The notes beneath the pieces are model-generated. The model did no database searches. It was not told where the DNA came from and was given only the letters and a program-made list of their open reading frames with translations. Below, one piece after another: positions 5,514 through 13,478 of a stretch of 39,780 nt of DNA. The stretch comes from a virus. The stretch's first letter is position 1; each line of letters opens with the position of its first letter. Location of the stretch: IMG/VR virus record IMGVR_UViG_3300011013_000031, positions 1-39,780 of that record; one strand, written 5' to 3'. A program made the translations under genes and the position numbers.

Positions 5514-7613
5514 ATGCCAGTCTCCTATCCGAAGAATAGCAGTGAGCAGTTGGAGTGGTGGAAACGCCGTATCCAACATGCCACAGATTTTTATCGCCCG
5601 TTTTTTGAAGCTTCTCAAGTTCTGCTTGATCAGTATAACATGCAAGCAGCAACAGAGAGAGAACGAGACTTAGAAGACCTCGCTTTAGCCGCTGATCCCG
5701 CCACGCGAATCAAGACCAACCTCGTCTATGGTTGGATTGACCAAAGCGTTTCCAACATAGCTGCCCACGATCCCAAGTTTAGTGTAACGCCCTTCAATAA
5801 GGAGGGCATTGGACAGGAGCGTTTTGTCTCTAAGATCAGTGACTACTGGTATAGAGAGACAAAGCAGTTGGAACAGGATAAGCGCGTACTACTGGATGCC
5901 TTCTTAAGTCCGTGGGGTGTGAGTAAGGTTGGTTATACGATAGACTTTGAAACAGCGGTCATCACCAACCCTATATTCAACCCCGGTAAAGTTATAGACG
6001 ACCCTTCTACGGAATCTCTCTTTCTCTCTTCTGGAGAGCTGACTACCGTATCGGCAGAGCAAGACCATGAAACACATATAGGTGTTCATGTTCAGTATTT
6101 GCAACAGCCCGATATCGACCCCAAGGTTCAAGAAATCTTAGAGCTACATATAAAAGACCATCAAAGATTGCTTGATAGGGGTGAACCGGGAGAACATGCT
6201 TCTATTAAATGGGAAGCACCCTACGGACGTAGGTGGAACCCCGGTGATTTCCTTATAGACCCCTTTGCATCAGATGGTATTCACGATGCACGGTGGGTCG
6301 CTTTTCGTTATGTCCGTCATATCGATGAGATGATGGCAGACGATAGTCTTTCTAATACCTCAGACTTAGAGCCGAATGATGAGTTGCGCTTTATTGGCGC
6401 ACCCGCTGAAGACAATATCTACGAAGTAGATGACTTCGGAATGGTTGAGGGTTATGAGATCTATGCACGTAATATGGTTATAGGGACGGGAACGAGAAGC
6501 AACTTGTTCCTAAACTTCTCTCCCTCTCACAATAAGTTTTTTAGGTATGAGGAGGATTGGCCATTTAGGCACACGGAATCCTTCCCATGTGAGATCCTAA
6601 ACTTCAACAACTCAGTGACTACATGGTTTAATAAGCCACCGCTACTTTTGGCGGGTGGCGATGCGTTGCAGTCGCTGGTAAATGAGATCCTCGACTCCTA
6701 CCTGTCGGTTATCCGCAAGCAGAAGAACTTATTCTTATATGATCCGCGTTATGTGTCGGACACTGAGATAAACGACATCCTTCAAGCCGATGACATGGAA
6801 GCGTTTGAGGTGGAGGGGTTGGTAGAGTCACAGGGGAGGGCAGTGCAAGCAGTTCAATTTGGTGATGTTCAGAATGATAAGGGTCAGCTATTAAACATGG
6901 TGCAAACGATGTTTGATAGGAGTGCTGGCACCCCACAGCCCGTAGCCCTTCCTCAGAGCGATACCGCTACCGAAGCAAATATCATGGATAAGCGGAACTC
7001 TGCTAGGGAAGATGAACGCGCCCAAGCATTCAAGCAGTTTCAGATTCGCAAAGCGGTAAAGTTCTGGCAGCTAACGACAGAGTTTAAGCCAGAGCGGGTA
7101 TTCCTTATTGACCCCAATGCCGATGAGTTTGTCTCTGTAACGGAAGAGATGGCAAAGGGTGAATATAGCTTTGAGATTGATATAACTTCTGGTGCAAGAG
7201 CAGTAGCCCTTGAACGCAAACAATATTTGGATCTTATCAATCTCATGGGTGGTTTGTCAGATAAGCTTCAGCAAATCTATGGCGAACCACCCAACTTAGG
7301 CGAGTTGGTCAAGCTGCTGTTGGTGCGCGGCTATGAGATACATGATCCAGAACGAATACTGCCTTTCTTAAATAAGCCAACGGGTGAAGTTATCAATCCC
7401 GATGCTCCAGAAGGTATGCCGAAGCAAGCTCCCGGTGGCATGGGTCAAGCTCCCGGTGGGCAGAGGGGTGGGGCAAGGACTCCAGCTAGCGCAGTCAACC
7501 CAAGTATGCTTCGCCAACCCGCTCAAACGCCAAGTAGAATCTTGGGAGATGCTCAAAGAACGCAGGGGCGTGGTGCTCCGAGTGCTCCCAAGCAGAACGT
7601 AGAGGGACAGTGA
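5514..7613 (+). CDS. Portal protein
   Basis: This 699-aa protein should form the dodecameric ring at the capsid vertex through which DNA passes. The start region (SSEQLEWWKRRIQHATDFYR), RIKTNLVYGWIDQSVSNI, the wing-region segment ARWVAFRYVRHIDEMM, the stem-like QSLVNEILDSYLSVIRKQKN and the late helix around residues 483-515 (TATEANIMDKRNSAREDERA) are typical of podovirus portal proteins. The last 60 or so residues are Pro/Gly/Gln-rich and probably disordered. Position right after the terminase and before scaffold and capsid genes agrees. The start ATG has no visible ribosome binding site, but no later Met would keep the conserved N-terminus. Confidence 0.9.
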   Translation: MPVSYPKNSSEQLEWWKRRIQHATDFYRPFFEASQVLLDQYNMQAATERERDLEDLALAADPATRIKTNLVYGWIDQSVSNIAAHDPKFSVTPFNKEGIGQERFVSKISDYWYRETKQLEQDKRVLLDAFLSPWGVSKVGYTIDFETAVITNPIFNPGKVIDDPSTESLFLSSGELTTVSAEQDHETHIGVHVQYLQQPDIDPKVQEILELHIKDHQRLLDRGEPGEHASIKWEAPYGRRWNPGDFLIDPFASDGIHDARWVAFRYVRHIDEMMADDSLSNTSDLEPNDELRFIGAPAEDNIYEVDDFGMVEGYEIYARNMVIGTGTRSNLFLNFSPSHNKFFRYEEDWPFRHTESFPCEILNFNNSVTTWFNKPPLLLAGGDALQSLVNEILDSYLSVIRKQKNLFLYDPRYVSDTEINDILQADDMEAFEVEGLVESQGRAVQAVQFGDVQNDKGQLLNMVQTMFDRSAGTPQPVALPQSDTATEANIMDKRNSAREDERAQAFKQFQIRKAVKFWQLTTEFKPERVFLIDPNADEFVSVTEEMAKGEYSFEIDITSGARAVALERKQYLDLINLMGGLSDKLQQIYGEPPNLGELVKLLLVRGYEIHDPERILPFLNKPTGEVINPDAPEGMPKQAPGGMGQAPGGQRGGARTPASAVNPSMLRQPAQTPSRILGDAQRTQGRGAPSAPKQNVEGQ

Positions 7614-7614
7614 T

Positions 7615-7737
7615 ATGCCCAAGGTCGGATCAAAGCATTTTTCGTATTCCGCTAAAGGGATGGCGGCAGCTAAAGCTTACGCCAAGAAGAAAAAGAAGAA
7701 AGTTACGAAGAAGAAACCTAAATCCAAGAAATATTAG
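7615..7737 (+). CDS. 40-aa lysine-rich protein
   Basis: ATG at 7615 lies one base after the portal stop and the frame closes at TAG 7735-7737. The product begins MPKVGSKHFSYSAKGMAAAK and ends in an almost continuous lysine tract; about 40 percent of residues are lysine. Peptides with an MPKVG-K-FSY start are familiar to me as tiny genes in environmental phage genomes, always near head genes, with no known function. The charge suggests DNA binding inside the capsid, as inference. The upstream AGAGGGACAG may serve as ribosome binding site. Confidence 0.7.
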   Translation: MPKVGSKHFSYSAKGMAAAKAYAKKKKKKVTKKKPKSKKY

Positions 7738-7746
7738 GGGTATGCT

Positions 7747-9240
7747 ATGGCACCGCGCAAAGGACGAGGCTTCACAAGGCGTAAGAAGAAGGAAAATAAA
7801 GTAGAGGAACTCACTGACCTTTTAAAAGGCATGAGTCCTACTCAGCTTGCTTCTCTTGAGGGTTTCATAGCGGGAGAGCAACAAGGTGAGAATGTTCGTG
7901 GTCTACAGGACTACGAGAATACGGCAGCGGCTGCACCGGGACTTGGTGTTGCGACTGGCGCTCCCACTACTGCCTTTGGCGGCCTGCCTACGCTATCTGA
8001 TACGAGTGCCAGAGCGGGTGCTGGACGAGAGGCAGTAGCTGCTTCTGAAAGAGCAGCTACGCAAAGAGGTTTGGCAAGTCAGGCTTCGGCGACTACGGGT
8101 ATCCAGCCCGAAAAGGGCCGTAGTCGCTTAGATAAATTATGGGGTGGCATTAAGGGGGGCGTAAAATCTGCGGCAGATTGGGCGAATCAGGGAGATTTTA
8201 AAGATCCGCGCAGAGGAATACGTCCTCGCAATGTTTCCCCACAGGAATGGGAAGCTCGTCAGGGTCGTGTGCAGCAGCAAGAAGATATTGCGGCAAATAA
8301 GCATGGCTTGATGGGACCGTCTTATAGTGGCTTTCAAGCTGCTGCTCCAGCCGTACCGCCATCAGCAGCAACTGCTCCCGCACAGGCAGCGGCAAGTGGT
8401 GGCGGTAGGACTGCGGCACAGAGAGGTTCCTCTGCTTCGCAGAGGGCTTCTGCCGCTGCTGCACAGCAAAGGGCAATGGCAAGAGGTCGGAGACAAGGGG
8501 GTCGTACGGCACCCGCGCCAGATGCTCCCGTAAATACCCAAGAGACTGCGGTACCAATGCCCAATACAGATGTGACGGCAAGCCGTTCACCAATGGGTGT
8601 TCGTGGCCCACAAGATCAAATGACGCAGGGAACGGCACAGGTTAGTTCTAGGCGCAATGTGCCGGGACCAAAAGCAAGAACAGAAAGACAGAAAGCAAAA
8701 GAAGTTGTGTCTGGCCTAAGTGACGTACAGCTTGGACAAGGCCAGGGTCAAGACAATAGAATAGCAGAAGCTGCACGAAATCTTAATACTGGACCCGTTG
8801 AGCAGACTTATGGCAATGCTCTTTATGGGGGCCAATCAGCACGTGATCCTCGTCCACAAGCAGAGATTCGTGCCGATGAGGGTTCTTTCATACGCCCAGA
8901 TGCACAGCCAGAAGTGCGAATGATGGAACTCGAAAAGCAAGCAGCTAATATGATGCAAAGGCTGCAAGCTGGAGATATGCGCGCACAAGCTCAACTTGAG
9001 GGAATATTTTCTGAAGTAGATAGGATCGAATCTCAGGTACGTGGAGCAGGTAGGCCCACTAGAGCACTAGACAGGGGAATGTCTGGGACATCTAGTGTAC
9101 GCGGCGGCCAAGGGACGATGGGCGGGGCGCGTGTTCCCTCTGTAATGCAGAGTCGAAACTTGAGCGAGTTACGAGCGCAGTATAATGCAATTCGCAATGC
9201 TCCGAATGCTGGTGGTCGCAGTCAGAGGAGAGCGCGTTAA
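7747..9240 (+). CDS. Low-complexity 497-aa protein between portal and scaffold
   Basis: The product starts with a very basic segment (MAPRKGRGFTRRKKKENK), then a short helix (VEELTDLLKGMSPTQLASLE). Most of the rest is Ala/Gly/Gln/Arg/Pro-rich and probably disordered (residues about 55-420). A more ordered helical patch with heptad-like pattern follows near 390-435 (RMMELEKQAANMMQRLQAGD). There are no hydrophobic membrane segments. Its stop overlaps the next start as TAATG. I do not recognise a family. Position in the head module and composition fit an internal head or assembly protein; a second scaffold-like role is possible. Confidence 0.7.
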   Translation: MAPRKGRGFTRRKKKENKVEELTDLLKGMSPTQLASLEGFIAGEQQGENVRGLQDYENTAAAAPGLGVATGAPTTAFGGLPTLSDTSARAGAGREAVAASERAATQRGLASQASATTGIQPEKGRSRLDKLWGGIKGGVKSAADWANQGDFKDPRRGIRPRNVSPQEWEARQGRVQQQEDIAANKHGLMGPSYSGFQAAAPAVPPSAATAPAQAAASGGGRTAAQRGSSASQRASAAAAQQRAMARGRRQGGRTAPAPDAPVNTQETAVPMPNTDVTASRSPMGVRGPQDQMTQGTAQVSSRRNVPGPKARTERQKAKEVVSGLSDVQLGQGQGQDNRIAEAARNLNTGPVEQTYGNALYGGQSARDPRPQAEIRADEGSFIRPDAQPEVRMMELEKQAANMMQRLQAGDMRAQAQLEGIFSEVDRIESQVRGAGRPTRALDRGMSGTSSVRGGQGTMGGARVPSVMQSRNLSELRAQYNAIRNAPNAGGRSQRRAR

Positions 9241-9653
9241 TGGGCAAAAAAGAAGGGCATCGCCTCTACGACTTCAAATGCAATGAATGCAATACAGTTG
9301 TAGAGATGTTTGCTCGTTTTGAAGAACGCACTTTCCTTTGCACTAAGTGTGATAGTAAAATGGAACGACTGTTTCCAATGGGCGCAATCAAGAATTTTAT
9401 GCCCTTTGAGGCATACTATGACGAGGGGTTGGATTGCGACATCACTGGACGCAGACAACACAAAGAAGTTATGAATGCGTTGAATGTACATGAGGCAGGG
9501 GATAGGAAGCATGGGGCTAGGGATTTTGAAGACAAGAATCCTACGGCCATAAAACCACAATCCAAATTGAGAGGCAAATCGATAGACGACATTCATAGGA
9601 AAAAAGATTCTATGAGTGAAGCTAAAGAGTCATTTGCCTACGCTGCCGAATAG
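9240..9653 (+). CDS. Zinc-ribbon protein (FmdB-like N-terminus)
   Basis: The 137-aa product carries four cysteines as two CxxC pairs (C14/C17 in FKCNECN and C34/C37 in FLCTKCD), spaced like FmdB-type zinc ribbons. After the ribbon comes a phage-typical stretch (FMPFEAYYDEGLDCDITGRR, then HEAGDRKHGARDF), which I recall from head-module genes of several phage groups annotated only as zinc-ribbon or hypothetical. It begins inside the previous stop (TAATG) and ends 11 nt before the scaffold gene. The DITGRRQ and GDRKHGARDF segments are conserved in that group as I remember it; the function is not established. Confidence 0.75.
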   Translation: MGKKEGHRLYDFKCNECNTVVEMFARFEERTFLCTKCDSKMERLFPMGAIKNFMPFEAYYDEGLDCDITGRRQHKEVMNALNVHEAGDRKHGARDFEDKNPTAIKPQSKLRGKSIDDIHRKKDSMSEAKESFAYAAE

Positions 9654-9664
9654 GAGATGTTACA

Positions 9665-10576
9665 ATGAGCGAAGCAACTATGCCACAAGATCCTGCTATG
9701 GATAACCCTTCCGAAGCTTTACAGCAGATGGAAGCGTCCCAAAGGCTAACGGAAATTGATTCGGCTGTAGCTGCTCGACGCGGCGAAGCAACCGCGTCTG
9801 CCCCTAACCCCAATTCAGCAGCGGCTTCCAATGGAAACTCCAATGCTAACACTTCGGGGGAGAAATCTGCGGGTAGGGATCAAGTGCTTCAGTTTCTGGA
9901 AGCGAATGCTGGCCAGATTCCCGGTGGAGCAGAGGCTTTTAAAGATATGCAGAGGACGATCTCTCAACAGGGTCAGTCAAATAATAATTTGTCGGATCGG
10001 TTGAGTAATCTGGAGAATGCACTATCTAACAATCAACCCGAACAGGTTGATGAAGAGTCCGAGCGTCGCAGGTCTTTGGTCAATCGTATTCCAGCGCAGC
10101 AGCAAGAGGCGTTTCAAGCATTGTTGGACGAGATGGGGTATGTTTCGCGCCAAGATCTTGACGCTGAAGAAGCAGATCGACAAGCCTATCAGTATACCGT
10201 AGACACCATCAATGAAGGTGTTGAGGCATGGGGCGAAGAATTTGGCCACATGGAGGGTGAACAGTTCGTCTGGAATCCCGATATACGAGATGGAGTTCGT
10301 CAGCTGTATGAGGAAATGCTTTCCGAAGACAAAGGAATCACTCCCACGCAGTTGTATAAGCTCTATCACCATGACAAGCTTGTCGAAGATGCCTACAATC
10401 GCGGTGCAACTGAGGGCAGGGGTGGTAATCGCGTTGCACATGCAGCAAATGCAAGGACGATTAGCTCATCTGCACATCGTGCGCCAGACAATCAGTCGAT
10501 CTACAGGGATGGGGATAGCTTGGATACAGTGACAGAACGTGCTGTTTTAAAGGCATTCCGTTCCTTGGGTCAATAA
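9665..10576 (+). CDS. Probable capsid scaffold protein
   Basis: This acidic 303-aa protein lies directly upstream of the major capsid gene, the standard place for a scaffold. Residues 1-75 are Ser/Asn/Ala-rich and disordered. Helical segments rich in Gln, Glu and Asn follow, with a likely coiled coil near residues 100-130 (SNNNLSDRLSNLENALSNN). The C-terminal part ends with a charged helix (TVTERAVLKAFRSLGQ) that could bind the capsid shell. AGGAGATG with good spacing precedes the ATG. There is no protease motif. The call rests on composition and position rather than a family match. Confidence 0.7.
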   Translation: MSEATMPQDPAMDNPSEALQQMEASQRLTEIDSAVAARRGEATASAPNPNSAAASNGNSNANTSGEKSAGRDQVLQFLEANAGQIPGGAEAFKDMQRTISQQGQSNNNLSDRLSNLENALSNNQPEQVDEESERRRSLVNRIPAQQQEAFQALLDEMGYVSRQDLDAEEADRQAYQYTVDTINEGVEAWGEEFGHMEGEQFVWNPDIRDGVRQLYEEMLSEDKGITPTQLYKLYHHDKLVEDAYNRGATEGRGGNRVAHAANARTISSSAHRAPDNQSIYRDGDSLDTVTERAVLKAFRSLGQ

Positions 10577-10596
10577 TTTCTTGATGGAGCCTTAAG

Positions 10597-11595
10597 ATGG
10601 CAACGGGTGAAAGCAGTTTTACCAGAACGTATGGTCCGTTGCTCACGATGACTTTGGACGAAATCCTTTCGTCGGGAGCAATACAGGACAACGTATATCA
10701 GGCCAATCCCACGCTGGATTGGTTTAATTCGGGCAATCGTATCAAGGTCTTGCAGGGCGGCGAGCGTATTCGCATTCCTGTGATGACGGGTACGAACGGC
10801 ACCTTTAAGTGGTATTCGCAGTTGGATACCCTCAACATTACTCCTTCTCTTGGTTTTACCACTGCTTGGTATCAGTGGAAGCAAGCCGCTGTCAGCATCG
10901 CCATTGACGGTCTTACTGTTCGTCAGAACATGGGTCCGACTCAGATTGCTGATATTATGAAGGAAAAGAGCCGTCAGGCTGAGTTGAGCTTGGTTGATGG
11001 TATTGCTACTGGCTTGTTCTCTGATGGGACGGGCAGCAGCAACAAGCAGATGACGGGTTTGGAAGCGGCGTTGCCCGATGACCCCACTTCCGACACGACC
11101 TATGCTGAGATCAATCAGAGCGACAATACTTCTTGGCGTAGTCAGATTCAGTCCAGTGTTGGTGCTGCGGCCACGAATCTTATTCCCAAGATGCGGACGG
11201 TTTGGAACGACTGCGGCGAAGGTAAGTCTGGCTCGAATAGCTCGCCCGACTATATCGTCACTACGCAGACGGTCCACGAATCGTTTGAAGCGTTGATTGC
11301 TCCTCGCGTTCGCTACGAGCCGAATCCTTCGGGTGGTGCGGATGCTGGTGTTGAGAAGCTTCTGTTCAAGGGTGCTACTGTTGTCATGGACAACTTCTGT
11401 GGTTCGGGCAACATGTACATGCTGAATGGTTCTCACATCATGCTCTTCGTTCATGCAAAGGCCAACATGGCTATGACCGAAGAAGGCTTCCAGAAGCCCA
11501 TCGACCAAGATGCGTTGGTTGCCCAGATCCTTTTTCAGGGCAATATTGCTGTCAACAATCGTCGTAAGCTTGGTAAGCTTACGGGTATTACCTAG
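10597..11595 (+). CDS. Major capsid protein
   Basis: The 332-aa product should build the icosahedral shell, most likely with the HK97 fold (inference). Its N-terminal pattern, TLDEILSSGAIQDNVYQANP then TLDWFNSG, GGERIRIPVMTG and WYQWKQAAVSIAIDG, matches what I remember of capsid proteins from environmental podoviruses and siphoviruses. The C-terminus (QDALVAQILFQGNIAVNNRR) is also typical. It follows the scaffold gene, has TGGAG before the ATG and lies at the middle of the head module. Codon use is more GC-rich and selective than that of its neighbours, as expected of a very highly expressed gene. Confidence 0.88.
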   Translation: MATGESSFTRTYGPLLTMTLDEILSSGAIQDNVYQANPTLDWFNSGNRIKVLQGGERIRIPVMTGTNGTFKWYSQLDTLNITPSLGFTTAWYQWKQAAVSIAIDGLTVRQNMGPTQIADIMKEKSRQAELSLVDGIATGLFSDGTGSSNKQMTGLEAALPDDPTSDTTYAEINQSDNTSWRSQIQSSVGAAATNLIPKMRTVWNDCGEGKSGSNSSPDYIVTTQTVHESFEALIAPRVRYEPNPSGGADAGVEKLLFKGATVVMDNFCGSGNMYMLNGSHIMLFVHAKANMAMTEEGFQKPIDQDALVAQILFQGNIAVNNRRKLGKLTGIT

Positions 11596-11619
11596 AATCC
11601 GATTTCAAGGAGATACCAA

Positions 11620-11907
11620 ATGGCAGCTATTACTCCAACCATCGCAACTGTCGACCCCTTAGGCGAACACACTGTTATTACAGGTTCGTTTACTGGAGAA
11701 CAGGATGATAGTCACATAACTCTTGTGCCTACCACTGGTTACGTATTTGGTTGTACCATCAGTACGCCATTGGAAGATGCAGCCACTCCACAGTGCGTTT
11801 TAAATGCTACAACTGGAGGGGCAACGACAAATGGGACTATCCGAGTGTCAACTACGGCAGATAGCGGCACATACACGTTTATTGCCCATGTAGTTGGCGC
11901 AATTTAA
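11620..11907 (+). CDS. Small beta-rich head protein, 95 aa
   Basis: The ATG has AAGGAG with 7 nt spacing. The product is Thr/Gly/Ala-rich with alternating hydrophobic residues, starting MAAITPTIATVDPLGEHTVI and ending SGTYTFIAHVVGAI. It looks like a small beta-sandwich. It directly follows the capsid gene with its own strong ribosome binding site, which fits a capsid decoration protein or fibre knob made in large amounts. No family is recognised; two cysteines (C45, C60) are present. Confidence 0.7.
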   Translation: MAAITPTIATVDPLGEHTVITGSFTGEQDDSHITLVPTTGYVFGCTISTPLEDAATPQCVLNATTGGATTNGTIRVSTTADSGTYTFIAHVVGAI

Positions 11908-11933
11908 CAGAAGTTATTTGAGGAGAACTAATC

Positions 11934-12404
11934 ATGCAGCTACAGACGGTTAATCGCTCTGACGCTGAGAAGGTGTTCGTGAATGTCACGAATATCGGAG
12001 GGGCTCAGATCGACAATAATAAGTGTGCGTATGCTTTCACCAAGGCACTGAACCTAGCTAGTGTAGGCTCTAATAATCATGTCACTGGTGTAAAGGCAGA
12101 TACGACTGCGTTCATTACCTTTGTCGGCCTTGCCGATGAGGATATTCCCCACAATTCAGTGGGCCGAGTACAGGTTTATGGTTACAAAGCTTCTGCCCAA
12201 ATAGCGGGAGAAGGCGGCGGCCATGCAGCATGGACTGTCAACAGAGGCGTTGGTCCATGTCCCACCGTAGCAAGCACCGGGCTTTCCGATGTTTCTACGG
12301 TACAGGATGCAACCGCACCAGTTGTCCTATTGGACGATGTGGCGGCAGCTACTGTAGCGTTGGCTGGTAGCTATACCAACCACGTATTTTTGCGCTGCTT
12401 GTAG
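11934..12404 (+). CDS. Second small head-associated protein, 156 aa
   Basis: GAGGAG precedes the ATG by 8 nt. The product (MQLQTVNRSDAEKVFVNVTN...) is Gly/Ala/Val-rich. The central part (DIPHNSVGRVQVYGYKASAQ) resembles beta-rich segments of phage head-decoration or DUF2190-like proteins, but the likeness is weak. It ends ALAGSYTNHVFLRCL. Being between the capsid gene and the glycosyltransferase cassette, it is probably a minor or decorating head protein. A perfect hairpin begins 10 nt after its stop. Confidence 0.65.
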   Translation: MQLQTVNRSDAEKVFVNVTNIGGAQIDNNKCAYAFTKALNLASVGSNNHVTGVKADTTAFITFVGLADEDIPHNSVGRVQVYGYKASAQIAGEGGGHAAWTVNRGVGPCPTVASTGLSDVSTVQDATAPVVLLDDVAAATVALAGSYTNHVFLRCL

Positions 12405-12413
12405 GGGGCTGTG

Positions 12414-12441
12414 TGGAGGGAAGGATAACTCCTTCCCTCCA
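12414..12441. terminator. Perfect 12-bp hairpin between head genes and glycosyltransferase cassette
   Basis: TGGAGGGAAGGA and its exact complement TCCTTCCCTCCA flank the tetraloop TAAC. No U-run follows, so classical intrinsic termination is doubtful. It may attenuate transcription from the strong capsid genes into the cassette, or protect the capsid mRNA 3' end. It also ends 9 nt before the next ATG and holds GGAGG in its 5' arm. Confidence 0.45.
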
Positions 12442-12450
12442 CCAATTAAT

Positions 12451-12633
12451 ATGGGAATATTCAAAGATCAACGGTCCGAAGATAGGATGCTAATACGATG
12501 CAATTGTGGTGGGTTGTATTGGGAAGATTCGCCTCAAAAAGTAAAAGAAAAGCATACGGGACATAGGTGTACTCCAGCCAGCGGTGGGACAATAGTAGAA
12601 TTTATTAAATTGAAATTGGGATTGATACAATGA
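12451..12633 (+). CDS. 60-aa protein with Cys/His cluster
   Basis: The product (MGIFKDQRSEDRMLIRCNCG...) contains C17, C19, H35, H38 and C40, a spacing that could bind zinc. The rest is Lys-rich, ending in a short amphipathic helix (FIKLKLGLIQ). The stop overlaps the start of the first glycosyltransferase as ATGA, so it belongs to that cassette. There is no clear ribosome binding site outside the preceding hairpin; an inner ATG at 12487 is a weak alternative start. Function is unknown. Confidence 0.55.
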   Translation: MGIFKDQRSEDRMLIRCNCGGLYWEDSPQKVKEKHTGHRCTPASGGTIVEFIKLKLGLIQ

Positions 12634-13472
12634 AATTAGCCATAGGTATGCCTTGGTATGATGGTCCAGATGTAAGGACTTTCGCAGAATACCAAGACTT
12701 TTTTATGTACTTAGGCCAATTGCGAGAGAGAACGATACTAAGGCAGCATATAGGCAAAGAACGTTTTGACAGCTTAAATGACATCTTGCCCTCGTTGCAC
12801 GAAGGAGCAGATCCGACAATAGAAGATTTTGACAAAATGGGCAAGCTTGATATAGCCCTAATAGATTACTCTGGATCGTCATTGGTGGGAAAAGCAAGGG
12901 AAGAGATTGTAATCAAGTCATTGGAGTGGGGTGCGGATTATTTGTTTATGTGGGATGCTGATATGAGATTTGATTATAGTGCGCTATTGGAATTATGGAG
13001 ACACGATGTTCCCATTGTAAGCGCACTGGCTTTCACTTCACGACCGCCATTTTATCCCGTTATAATGAAGATAGTAGAAAACCCTCCAATAGATAATAAT
13101 GTAACACACTCATCGACTATAGTGCATGACTATCCAAAGAATAAACTTATAACCAATAAAGATATTGGGGGTGCTATAGCGTATGGGGCCAGCGTTATTC
13201 TTATAAAGATGGATGTGTTCAAACAGGTTCCACAGCCTTGGTTTTACTCTACAGGAACTGGAGAAGATTTTCATTTTTGTCTACGATGCCACACGTATGG
13301 AGTCCCTCGTCATATAGACACCTCTATTAAAGTTGGCCACAAGCGATGGGATGCTGATTTTATAGATGAAGAATACTATGAACGGCATATACGGGATAAC
13401 AGGCAGATGTATGATAAGGAGTGGCCCAATGACACCGCGTCATTTGACTTGGCGTGTGCTCTGGACAGGTAG
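12630..13472 (+). CDS. Glycosyltransferase, GT-A type
   Basis: The 280-aa enzyme should transfer a sugar from a nucleotide donor. It has the order of a GT-A fold: an N-terminal strand (MKLAIGMPWYDG), then YLFMWDADMRF with the metal-binding DxD at D109-D111, a middle region IVSALAFTSRPPF, the acceptor-side motif STGTGEDFHFCLR (207-219) and a closing histidine in VGHKRW. The region between residues 15 and 75 is an insertion compared with minimal GT-A domains. It is the first of three sugar-transferase genes in a row, coupled to the gene before it and 6 nt before the next. Many ATA and AGG codons set this cassette apart by eye from the capsid genes. Confidence 0.75.
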   Translation: MKLAIGMPWYDGPDVRTFAEYQDFFMYLGQLRERTILRQHIGKERFDSLNDILPSLHEGADPTIEDFDKMGKLDIALIDYSGSSLVGKAREEIVIKSLEWGADYLFMWDADMRFDYSALLELWRHDVPIVSALAFTSRPPFYPVIMKIVENPPIDNNVTHSSTIVHDYPKNKLITNKDIGGAIAYGASVILIKMDVFKQVPQPWFYSTGTGEDFHFCLRCHTYGVPRHIDTSIKVGHKRWDADFIDEEYYERHIRDNRQMYDKEWPNDTASFDLACALDR

Positions 13473-13478
13473 GCAGGC

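Noticed and set aside
10570-11508. Minus-strand frame of 312 aa opposite the capsid gene
   Set aside because: Shadow of a highly biased capsid gene; the product has no recognisable motif and no ribosome binding site is evident.
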